64,000 nt of DNA, taken from assembly GCA_016712465.1 (NCBI GenBank), contig JADJQZ010000001.1, positions 1,550,001-1,614,000 on the forward strand, written 5' to 3'. The position numbers and the translations under genes are program-made. The notes under the pieces are model-generated. The model worked only from the letters and a program-made list of their open reading frames with translations. It was not told the DNA's origin and ran no database searches. The stretch comes from Candidatus Obscuribacter sp. (GTDB lineage Bacteria; Cyanobacteriota; Vampirovibrionia; Obscuribacterales; Obscuribacteraceae). Every line of letters starts with the position of its first letter. The first letter of the stretch is position 1. Shown piece after piece: positions 35,244-42,719 of the stretch.

Positions 35244-35258
35244 TCGGTCTACCTGCAT

Positions 35259-35674
35259 TTGATTTCTTGTGTCGGTGCCAGGGCTTCCCTTTAATTGAGC
35301 TTAGCCAGCGCTTGAGATTTCGGCTCTGGGGTAAACCCTGGATTTACCGGCTCTTTTGCTTACCGGCGGGAGCGACCATCTGATGTTCAATCGAGTATTT
35401 GCAGTCAATACCCAATGCCATTGCTCGCCATTAGCAAGTATCGAAACTGCTGCCGGGGACGGCTTGGGTAGTTCTTCTGCGGAACCACTGCCAATGTAAC
35501 AATAGTGATGCGAAGAAATATTGCATCTGCATCTCGGGACTTTTCTGCATTTAGAACCCTCACTGCATCTGTCTTTTCACCGTCAATCAGAATTAATTTT
35601 CGCCTTTACATGAGTTTTGTAATTCTGCTGCTCAATTTCCAAAGAGATGGTCACCTGTTTCGCCGGCAACCAGG
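35259..35674. other. intergenic region between the thioredoxin-like gene and thrS terminator
   Basis: About 415 bases in which I see no convincing gene or RNA. It must hold the promoter for the thioredoxin-like gene (minus strand). A 74-codon open frame on the plus strand at 35505-35729 runs through the thrS terminator and has no recognisable product. Confidence 0.4.
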
Positions 35675-35719
35675 ACAAGAAAAAGAGAGGGGAGCCCGGC
35701 CTGAATCCGAACTCCCCTC
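35675..35719 (-). terminator. rho-independent terminator of thrS
   Basis: Read on the minus strand, GAGGGGAG (35719-35712) pairs with CTCCCCTC (35694-35687), followed by TCTTTTTCTTG. It lies about 30 bases beyond the thrS stop codon. Confidence 0.85.
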
Positions 35720-35750
35720 TTCTTTCTGATTTTCTGAATGGCGGAACTTC

Positions 35751-37706
35751 TTAGATGTTTTCCTTGCTATCCAGCTCTTTCTTCAGTTTGGCAGCCAGGT
35801 CTTCCACGCTCATGGAACCAAGATCGCCCTGGCGGCGATGGCGCACCGCTACCTGACCGTTCTCGACTTCTTTGTCGCCGATTACAACCATATATGGTGT
35901 CTGCTGCATTTGCGCTTCACGAATGCGGTAGTTGATGGTTTCACTGCGTTCATCCAGGTGCACTCGCATATCCATGCTTTCCAGCAGTTTGGCTACTTTA
36001 TGGGCATGCTCCTGGTGGCGATCCGAGATTGGAATCACCGCCACCTGGGTCGGTGCCAACCAGAGCGGGAAGGCGCCGGCATAGTGTTCAATCAAGCCGC
36101 CGCAGAAGCGCTCCATGGAACCGAGAACGGCTCTGTGTACCATGACGGTATGGTGCTTGTTACCGTCTTCGCCGATGTAGTTGACGTCGAAGCGGCTGGG
36201 CAAGTTGAGGTCGACTTGCACTGTGGGACCTTGCCATTCGCGTCCGATGGCGTCGAAGAGTTTGACGTCGATCTTGGGCGCATAGAAGGCACCGCCGCCG
36301 GCATCCACTTCGTATTCCATGCCGCGCTTGATCATGGCTCTTTCCAGGGCGCCTGTGGCCATTTCCCATTCTTCGTCGGTACCCAGGCTTTGCGGGGGCT
36401 TGGTGGCCAGGTAAGCCTTGTACTTGTAACCGAAGGTGGTCATGAGGGCATCAACCAGATCTAAAATGCCGGAGATTTCATCTTCCAGTTGTTCCGGCGT
36501 GCAGAAGATGTGCGAGTCGTCTTGTGTAAATCCGCGCACTCTCAGCATGCCGTGCAAAACGCCGGAGCGTTCGTAACGGTAGACGGTACCGAGCTCAGCC
36601 ATGCGAATCGGCAGATCGCGGTAGCTGCGCAGCTTGGATTTATAGATCATGATGTGGCCGGGGCAATTCATGGGCTTGGCCCGGTAGGCCTGACCATCGA
36701 TGTCCATGGGCGAGTACATGTTCTCGGCATAGTTTTCCAGGTGACCGCTAATCTCGTAGAGGTGTTCACTGGCAATGTGGGGCGTGTAAACGAATTGATA
36801 GCCCCTTCTTCTGTGCTCGGCGCGCCAGTAGTTTTCAATACAATCGCGCACGGTGGCCAGGTTCGGATGCCAGAAGATCAGGCCCGGTCCGACTTCTTCA
36901 TGGGTGGAGAACAAGTCAAGCTGTTTGGCTAGTTTGCGGTGGTCGCGTTTCTCTGCTTCTTCCAACCTTTGCAGGTATTCATCCAGGTCTTTCTTGGTCC
37001 AGAAGGCCGTGGCATAAATGCGCTGCAATTGTTCTTTGTGTTCGTCGCCACGCCAGTAAGAACCGGAGACCTTCAGAAGTTTGAAAGCCTTGATCAGACC
37101 GGTAGAAGGCAGGTGCGGACCGCGGCAGAGGTCGTTCCACACAGTCTTTCCTTCTTTATCTTGCATGAGATAAAGGGTGGGGTTGTGGTCTCTGTGCTCC
37201 CTTAAAAGCTCGGCTTTGAATTTTTCGCCCTGGCTCTCGAATTCTCCCAGTTGCTTATCTACATCGGCGATGTTGTAACGAACCAGCCTCTGTTTGGCTT
37301 CGGCTATTTTCTTCATTTCTGCTTCGATGGCAGCCAGATCATCAGTGGAGAGCGCGTGATCTTTGATTTCGAAGTCGTAATAGAAGCCGTTATCTATGGT
37401 GGGGCCGATCGCTATCTTGGCCTGGGGGAAAAGTTTCTGTACGGCCTGGGCCATGACGTGGGCGGTACTGTGTCTCAGTAGCTCTATGGACTCCGGGCTA
37501 TCGGCGGTGAGAATCTTCACTTCCATGCCGTCGGCCAGAGGTGTGTACAGGTCGCTCAATTCGCCGTTGATTGTGAGACCAACTGCTTTTCTATAGAGCC
37601 CTTCGCTGATGGCTTTGGCCAGGTCGGCTCCGGTTTGACCGGCTTCCATGCTCTTGAGGCTTCCGTCCGGAAGCTTGACTTTGATTTGCGTTTCTACTGA
37701 TGACAT
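35751..37706 (-). CDS. thrS: threonyl-tRNA synthetase
   Basis: Class II aminoacyl-tRNA synthetase of 651 residues charging tRNA-Thr. Domains in order: TGS (about 1-70), the editing/SAD region with HSTAHVMAQAV and CRGPHLPSTG (about 75-235), the catalytic core (MNCPGHIMIYK, motif 2 RYERSGVLHGMLRVRGFTQDD), and a C-terminal anticodon-binding domain (about 545-651). All Zn-ligand and core motifs look intact. AAAGG lies upstream of ATG 37706. The 190-base leader contains a TGTCCG/CGGACA stem (about 37759-37781) but no T-box features. Confidence 0.97.
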   Translation of the reverse strand: MSSVETQIKVKLPDGSLKSMEAGQTGADLAKAISEGLYRKAVGLTINGELSDLYTPLADGMEVKILTADSPESIELLRHSTAHVMAQAVQKLFPQAKIAIGPTIDNGFYYDFEIKDHALSTDDLAAIEAEMKKIAEAKQRLVRYNIADVDKQLGEFESQGEKFKAELLREHRDHNPTLYLMQDKEGKTVWNDLCRGPHLPSTGLIKAFKLLKVSGSYWRGDEHKEQLQRIYATAFWTKKDLDEYLQRLEEAEKRDHRKLAKQLDLFSTHEEVGPGLIFWHPNLATVRDCIENYWRAEHRRRGYQFVYTPHIASEHLYEISGHLENYAENMYSPMDIDGQAYRAKPMNCPGHIMIYKSKLRSYRDLPIRMAELGTVYRYERSGVLHGMLRVRGFTQDDSHIFCTPEQLEDEISGILDLVDALMTTFGYKYKAYLATKPPQSLGTDEEWEMATGALERAMIKRGMEYEVDAGGGAFYAPKIDVKLFDAIGREWQGPTVQVDLNLPSRFDVNYIGEDGNKHHTVMVHRAVLGSMERFCGGLIEHYAGAFPLWLAPTQVAVIPISDRHQEHAHKVAKLLESMDMRVHLDERSETINYRIREAQMQQTPYMVVIGDKEVENGQVAVRHRRQGDLGSMSVEDLAAKLKKELDSKENI

Positions 37707-37896
37707 TTTTCCATTACCTTTCGAGTCGGCAAAGTCTTAACCCCCCAGGCTCTTGTCCGACTTCTTGAGGCGGACAGGCTTTTGTAGTTTTGGGTGGTTT
37801 CAATTAGGCTTCACTTCCTCACTCGTCCGGCATCTACAAACTGCCGAACATTGATAAGTTGTTAGAGGATTAATTTTACCAATATTTTCTTCGGTT

Positions 37897-38448
37897 CTAG
37901 CAGAAGAATTCTGTTTTGAGCTCTTCTGTGAAGCGCTTGAGCAGGGGGATACTGGTGAAAAACCTTATGCCAAGAGCATCCCAGCGAGTAATTCCGGTCT
38001 CAACATTACCGGCGTCTATAAACATCTCAATTCTAATGCTGCCCCCGTTGCTCTCGGCACTCAACTCAAAGGACGGCTCGTAAGGCTCAAATAGCACCTT
38101 GGCCCGTTTGCCTTCCCCCAATTCGCTCAGGTGCTTGACCAGGGTCTTAACTTCGTCCTTGGGCGAGCGGCAAAGTACGTAAGCGTCAGCCACCGCCTGT
38201 ATATCGAGCACTGCTTTGGCGAGGCTCGCCGCTTCCTTTACTTCCCTGGCCAGAACGTCTTCTATGCGCAGGTTCAGGTCTTCTTTGAATTCCGTAGCAA
38301 AAACCAGCTCTCTGTCGCCACTTCTTAGTATGAGTCTTATGTGTTGCCAGTTTTGCTTTTCACCCCGGACGTCGATGGTCTGCACGCGTCCCGGCTCTAT
38401 GGCCAGGCTGGTGATGTATTCCTCGTCTTCGCAAATAAGTGTGGCCAC
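37897..38448 (-). CDS. hypothetical protein downstream of mnmE
   Basis: A 183-residue soluble protein without a recognised domain. It has a beta-rich N-terminal part (residues ~1-60), a helical middle (RIEDVLAREVKEAASLAKAVL) and a beta-rich end (GSIRIEMFIDAGNVETG). GTG 38448 is chosen because AAGGAG lies 5 bases upstream; the longer frame from TTG 38469 would overlap mnmE. It begins 10 bases after the mnmE stop, so it is in the same transcript. Confidence 0.6.
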   Translation of the reverse strand: MATLICEDEEYITSLAIEPGRVQTIDVRGEKQNWQHIRLILRSGDRELVFATEFKEDLNLRIEDVLAREVKEAASLAKAVLDIQAVADAYVLCRSPKDEVKTLVKHLSELGEGKRAKVLFEPYEPSFELSAESNGGSIRIEMFIDAGNVETGITRWDALGIRFFTSIPLLKRFTEELKTEFFC

Positions 38449-38458
38449 ATGGTCTCCT

Positions 38459-39934
38459 TTATTTCCCAATACAGAAATTGGCGAATACTTCCGTTATAAC
38501 TTCTTCCGTCACTACCTGTCCTGAGATGGCATCGAGAGCGTCCACGGCAAGCTTGAGGTCGCTGGCCAGGCAGTCCTGGGGCAGCCCGCTCAAGGATGCG
38601 GCTAGAAGCCTTTCCAGGGCTTCCACGGCTTTAATGCAGAGGGCTCCCTGCCTCTCGTTCAGCGAGCCGCCCAGTTCTTTGACGGAATTGTCCGTAAGGG
38701 CAAAATGCTCGATCATACCCTTGAGATCTTCAATGCCTTCGCCCATTTTGGCTGAAATGGCCAGGGGTTTGCCTATGGAAAAGTTGATCAGGTCAGGCAG
38801 GTTTCCGTTGTCCATGGCCTTGGAACCACAGAGGTCGATCTTATTTATCGCCACAAAGTAAGGTCGGGCAAGCTCTTTCAACTTACCCAGTAAGACCTGC
38901 TCTTCTTGACCGCTTGCGGTGGTGCCGTCCAGAAGCACGCAAGTCAGGTCGGCCTCTTCTATGGCCCTTGTGGTGCGTTCGATTCCGATCTGCTCCACCC
39001 TGTCTTCCGTATGGCGTACACCGGCGGTGTCCACCAGTATCACGGGGATGCCGTTCACATCTACGGGCTCTTCGATGCTGTCCCTGGTGGTGCCTGGAAT
39101 GTCGGTGACTATGGCCCTTTCAAAATTAAGGAGCCTGTTTAGCAAACTTGATTTGCCGGCATTTGGCCGCCCCACAATGGCCAGCTTCAGCCCCTCGCGC
39201 AGGAAGCGCCCGGAGCGGGCCGTTCTGGCTAGTTGATTGAGTTTTGTCAGGCATTCTTCGGTTACGGCATTTATGTCGGACACGTCCAGTTCGCCGACTT
39301 CCTCCGGAAAGTCAATGCCGGCCACGATACGCGTCAAAAGTTCGATCAGCCGTTTGCGGATGGCTTTAATTTCTTCTCCCAGATGACCCTGCAGAACCGA
39401 CAGGGCCAGTTCACTCTGGCGCTCGGTTTTGGAATGGATGATGTCCAGCACGGCTTCCGCCTGCGTCAGGTCGAGGCGACCAGCCAGGAAACTGCGTTTT
39501 GTAAATTCGCCTTTCTCAGCCAGGCGGGCGCCCTGGGCCAGAATCAAGGAGAGGATCTCCCTCGTGACAATGGGGGAGCCGTGGCAGTTGATTTCCACCA
39601 GGTCTTCCCCCGTATAGGTGTGGGGAGCCTGGTAAGCGATCAAGACCACCTCGTCCACAAGCTTGTTATCCCGGCTCGGGTCTTTGATATATCCAATGGA
39701 TGCGTGATGGCTGACTGGTTGCCAGAAATCGTTGTTGCCACTGGCTTTTGAGTCGTTTGTCGCAGATTTGTCCTGGCCCCGGTCAAATTTTTCATGATCC
39801 GATTGACGATTTTTTCTGGGCCAAAAAAGTTTCTCGGCAATCTTAAATGAGTCCGGACCGGAAAGCCTGACAATGGCTATGGCACCCACTCCTGGGGCAG
39901 TTGAGATGGCGGCGATGGTGTCGTCTTGAAGCAT
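38459..39934 (-). CDS. mnmE: tRNA modification GTPase MnmE
   Basis: GTPase that, with MnmG, makes the 5-carboxymethylaminomethyl group of U34 in certain tRNAs. The N-terminal formyl-THF-binding domain begins DTIAAISTAPGVGAIAIVRLSG; the embedded G domain shows GRPNAGKSSLLN, DIPGTTRD, DTAGVR and NKID; the protein ends in the family's invariant C-x-G-K as FCIGK. A short insert (about residues 35-60, Lys/Asp-rich) lengthens it to 491 residues. ATG 39934 is preferred over TTG 39949. Confidence 0.96.
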   Translation of the reverse strand: MLQDDTIAAISTAPGVGAIAIVRLSGPDSFKIAEKLFWPRKNRQSDHEKFDRGQDKSATNDSKASGNNDFWQPVSHHASIGYIKDPSRDNKLVDEVVLIAYQAPHTYTGEDLVEINCHGSPIVTREILSLILAQGARLAEKGEFTKRSFLAGRLDLTQAEAVLDIIHSKTERQSELALSVLQGHLGEEIKAIRKRLIELLTRIVAGIDFPEEVGELDVSDINAVTEECLTKLNQLARTARSGRFLREGLKLAIVGRPNAGKSSLLNRLLNFERAIVTDIPGTTRDSIEEPVDVNGIPVILVDTAGVRHTEDRVEQIGIERTTRAIEEADLTCVLLDGTTASGQEEQVLLGKLKELARPYFVAINKIDLCGSKAMDNGNLPDLINFSIGKPLAISAKMGEGIEDLKGMIEHFALTDNSVKELGGSLNERQGALCIKAVEALERLLAASLSGLPQDCLASDLKLAVDALDAISGQVVTEEVITEVFANFCIGK

Positions 39935-39993
39935 GAAATAACAAATCAATGGAAGAACATGGAAAAAATCAGCCTAGCACACTCTCAAAGTAC

Positions 39994-40022
39994 TTGAACT
40001 AACTATGTGGAGTTGGTAGTAT
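39994..40022 (+). promoter_or_regulatory. sigma70-type promoter for the HU gene
   Basis: TTGAAC (39994-39999), a 17-base spacer and TAGTAT (40017-40022) fit the -35/-10 consensus well. They lie about 70 bases upstream of the HU start codon. Confidence 0.55.
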
Positions 40023-40094
40023 CTCCGATCGTTTTAGAAGAGCTCGTAATTTAGATATGAGCGCTAATGCCTCCGACAGCTTAGGAAGAACAGC

Positions 40095-40562
40095 ATGAAC
40101 AAAGCAGAACTTATAAACGAGGTGGCGAAAGCCACAGGACAAACCAAGCTGAACGTACACAATACCGTTGCCGCCCTGCTGCATTCGCTGACATCTTCGT
40201 TAGCGAAAGGCGAGCGCGTAACTCTTGTTGGGTTCGGTACCTTCGAGCGTCGTCAAAGACAAGCTCGTTATGGAGTCAATCCCCAGAATCCCAAGGAAAA
40301 ACTGAAGATCAGCGCTGCTAAAGTGCCGGCCTTCAGAGCTGGACAGGAACTCAAAGACGTAGTGGACGGAAAGGCCAAGCAAGCTCCTTTGCCCAAGTCC
40401 GTAACCGCCACCGAAGCTAAGCCGGCTAAGAAAGCCGCTGCCAAACCGGCTAAGAAAGCTGCCCCTAAGAAAGGCGCTGCCAAGAAAGCTGCTCCTAAAA
40501 AAGCTGCCGCCAAGAAAGCCGCTCCCAAGAAGAAAGTAGTGGCCAAGAAAAAGCGCCGCTAA
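40095..40562 (+). CDS. HU-family DNA-binding protein with Lys/Ala-rich C-terminal tail
   Basis: Nucleoid protein of 155 residues. Residues 1-95 are a normal HU/IHF domain (MNKAELINEVAKATGQ, then VTLVGFGTFERRQRQAR and the arm with NPQNPKEKLKISA). The last ~50 residues are almost only Lys, Ala and Pro in KKAAPKK/KKAAAKK repeats, like histone H1 tails and the tails of mycobacterial and some other HU proteins. The tail should add non-specific DNA compaction. AGGAAG precedes the ATG, with a promoter and a strong terminator of its own. Confidence 0.93.
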   Translation: MNKAELINEVAKATGQTKLNVHNTVAALLHSLTSSLAKGERVTLVGFGTFERRQRQARYGVNPQNPKEKLKISAAKVPAFRAGQELKDVVDGKAKQAPLPKSVTATEAKPAKKAAAKPAKKAAPKKGAAKKAAPKKAAAKKAAPKKKVVAKKKRR

Positions 40563-40619
40563 GCTTCGAGGTGATTTGAGGTAGTTTGATACTAAGCTGC
40601 CTGAAATTGAAAATTGAAA

Positions 40620-40656
40620 GGGACTCCAGGTCTAGGCCTGGAGTCCCTTCTTTTTA
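40620..40656 (+). terminator. rho-independent terminator of the HU gene
   Basis: GGGACTCCAGG (40620-40630) pairs perfectly with CCTGGAGTCCC (40637-40647), loop TCTAGG, followed by TTCTTTTT. Confidence 0.9.
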
Positions 40657-40694
40657 TGGGTGTTCAATGGGTTTTGTTCGAGAGGCTTTCCTCT

Positions 40695-41405
40695 CTACAT
40701 ATTCTCGTCATGCTCGTCATCCTCGCCCTTTGTCCTTGCCCCATCAGCATCTGTTTCGTCCAGGGTTTCTGTTGGTACCTTCAATCGAGTGATAACCGTG
40801 AGGCTGAACAGGTTTATCACCGTATGGCAAATGATGGGGGCATAAAGAGTACCGGTCTTGAGCTTCAAATAGCTCATTAGAAAGCCGATGGCGCCGGCCC
40901 AGATGGCGTATGGAAAATAATAAAAACGAGGAAAGTGGGCCAGAGCAAAGCAAAAGTTGGTCGTGAGCATACCCAATTTTTCCTCCATAACGCCGCGGAA
41001 GAAAATCTCCTCAGCCAGGCCGGAACTGAGGGCTAGAAAGACTATTTGAAAGGTGCTCAGGCGACTGAAGAGCGGGCACATTTCCTGATAGACAAGATCG
41101 CGCATGGATCTGAGCACGAAAACCGATTTGTAAAGGCGGTTGCTCAGATAGAGCAGGAAGAAATCAAAAATTGTGATGGTGAGCCCGGCGGCCAGTCCGG
41201 CAGTAAATGAGGTGCGGGAGAAATTGAACCAGTTTGATATGGGAAGACCTGCCACCACCATCCAGATCGTAGCGGTAAACAAGAGTACAGCTTCCACCGC
41301 CACGGCCATTATGAAGACTGAGTCGGGGCTGTAAAAGCTGCTCTGACCATCAGGCTTGCCGGGCGGCTCCGCTTGGTTGTGGGGGGCGTTAGTGTTGTCC
41401 GACAA
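40695..41405 (-). CDS. CPBP-family intramembrane metalloprotease (CAAX protease-like)
   Basis: A 236-residue membrane protein with several hydrophobic segments and the CPBP/Abi motifs: EExxxR as GLAEEIFFRG, FxxxH as FALAHF, and a last His in APIICHTVIN. Bacterial members process or modify membrane peptides; target unknown. TTG 41405 has GGAGG 6 bases upstream, inside the last codons of truB, so the start overlaps truB and translation is probably coupled. The tail is Asp/Glu-rich. It is last in the rimP-to-truB transcript. Confidence 0.85.
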   Translation of the reverse strand: MSDNTNAPHNQAEPPGKPDGQSSFYSPDSVFIMAVAVEAVLLFTATIWMVVAGLPISNWFNFSRTSFTAGLAAGLTITIFDFFLLYLSNRLYKSVFVLRSMRDLVYQEMCPLFSRLSTFQIVFLALSSGLAEEIFFRGVMEEKLGMLTTNFCFALAHFPRFYYFPYAIWAGAIGFLMSYLKLKTGTLYAPIICHTVINLFSLTVITRLKVPTETLDETDADGARTKGEDDEHDENM

Positions 41406-42351
41406 GCACCACCTCCGGCTTAATGAAGATGGTCTCGGCAAGGGCCTTTTCGATGGCTGCCACGCCCAGTGGTTCCTGGTTGGCATCGAGAATGAGGGCG
41501 AAGTTTGCCGTGTCCTGGGGAGTGGCTAAATTTTCAGTCTCAGACGTGGCGAGTTCAGGGCCAACTTGCAGTTCTACTTTCTGACCGCGCCGGAAGCGTA
41601 GGCTTGCTTCTTCTTCCAGCACTATTCGGGGCAGCCCTAAATGCTCCTTCACATCCAGAAGCGGCGGGGGCTCCTTGCTTTTAATGAAGCTCTCCAGCTC
41701 CAGACAGGCATCAATAGGAAATTCGCCGGAGCCGGTGCGAACCAAAGCAGCCAGGCAGGCGCCGCATCCCAGTGCCTGCCCGAGATCGCGAGCAATGGAG
41801 CGAATATAGGTTCCGGCCGAGCAATGAACCATGACGTCCAGGTAAGGCGGCTCCCAATTAACCAGCTTGAGCTCGAAGATCTCCACGCTGCGTTTTTTGA
41901 CATACTGAGACAGCTCATCCGGGCTTATCTTGCCGGTTCGGGCTAGATCGTAAAGTCTTTCGCCGTTGACATGGATGGCGCTATAGAGTGGTGGCAGCTG
42001 TTCAATTTTGCCGCGAAAGGCGTCTAATTGCTCCTCCACTCTTTCCCTGCTGAGGTTGTCCGGCAGGGGCGCCTCTTCCAGCAAGGCACCTTCAATATCG
42101 TCGGTATCGGTTGAACGGCCAAGCAGAATTTTTGCTTCATAGGTTTTATCATCCCTGAGAAAACGCAGCAGTCTGGTGGCTTTGCCTATGGCCAGGACCA
42201 TTACTCCCGTGGCCATCGGATCGAGAGTACCGGCGTGGCCGATTTGTTTAACGCCGAGACGACGCCTGGCTTTAGCCACCACGTCATGGGAGGTCATACC
42301 TCCTGGTTTGTCCAGGCAAAGAAAGCCGAAATGCTCTGCTTTAGACTTCAC
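41389..42351 (-). CDS. truB: tRNA pseudouridine(55) synthase TruB
   Basis: Makes pseudouridine 55 in the T loop of tRNAs. The N-terminal FGFLCLDKPGGMTSHD, catalytic-Asp motif GHAGTLDPMATGVM, LPPLYSAIHVNG and GTYIRSIARDLG are all present, with a PUA-like C-terminal part. I start at GTG 42351, 11 bases inside rbfA, giving 320 residues; the open frame upstream merely shadows rbfA. Confidence 0.95.
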   Translation of the reverse strand: MKSKAEHFGFLCLDKPGGMTSHDVVAKARRRLGVKQIGHAGTLDPMATGVMVLAIGKATRLLRFLRDDKTYEAKILLGRSTDTDDIEGALLEEAPLPDNLSRERVEEQLDAFRGKIEQLPPLYSAIHVNGERLYDLARTGKISPDELSQYVKKRSVEIFELKLVNWEPPYLDVMVHCSAGTYIRSIARDLGQALGCGACLAALVRTGSGEFPIDACLELESFIKSKEPPPLLDVKEHLGLPRIVLEEEASLRFRRGQKVELQVGPELATSETENLATPQDTANFALILDANQEPLGVAAIEKALAETIFIKPEVVLVGQH

Positions 42352-42691
42352 CGCGGGAAATCTTGCCGAGCAATTCGGATACCTTGGAACCTCTTTCCAG
42401 CGAGTCATCCAGTTTGAAGACCAGCTCCGGTGCAAAGCGCAACTTGAGGCGGCGGCAAAGCTCGCCTCGAATAAAGCCGGCTTGTTCATTCAAGGCTGTT
42501 ACCACGGCTTCTCTATTTACGTCGCCGAAGACGGAGATGAAAGCCTTGGTTGAACGCAGATCGCTCGTACACTCCACTTCGGTCACGGAAATGAGACCGG
42601 TCAAGCGAGGGTCCTTGAGATCGCGGCGGATCATCTCCGAAAGTTCTCTTTTAATTGACTGAGATACTCTCAGGGCTCGTTCTGCGGACAT
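42341..42691 (-). CDS. rbfA: 30S ribosome-binding factor RbfA
   Basis: Small KH-fold protein (116 residues) that assists 16S rRNA 5' end processing and 30S maturation. ERALRVSQSIKRELSEMI, DPRLTGLISVTEVECTSDL and the TKAFISVFGD strand are characteristic. It lies 28 bases downstream of infB and overlaps truB, as in the classical operon. Confidence 0.95.
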   Translation of the reverse strand: MSAERALRVSQSIKRELSEMIRRDLKDPRLTGLISVTEVECTSDLRSTKAFISVFGDVNREAVVTALNEQAGFIRGELCRRLKLRFAPELVFKLDDSLERGSKVSELLGKISRGEV

Positions 42692-42719
42692 GAATTCGTA
42701 CCTGTTTAACTGCCAGAGG

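Noticed and set aside
35505..35729. 74-codon plus-strand frame upstream of the thrS terminator
   Set aside because: It runs through the thrS terminator hairpin and has no recognisable product.
37707..37896. T-box riboswitch upstream of thrS
   Set aside because: No T-box consensus, specifier loop or antiterminator/terminator pair was visible; only a 6-bp stem.
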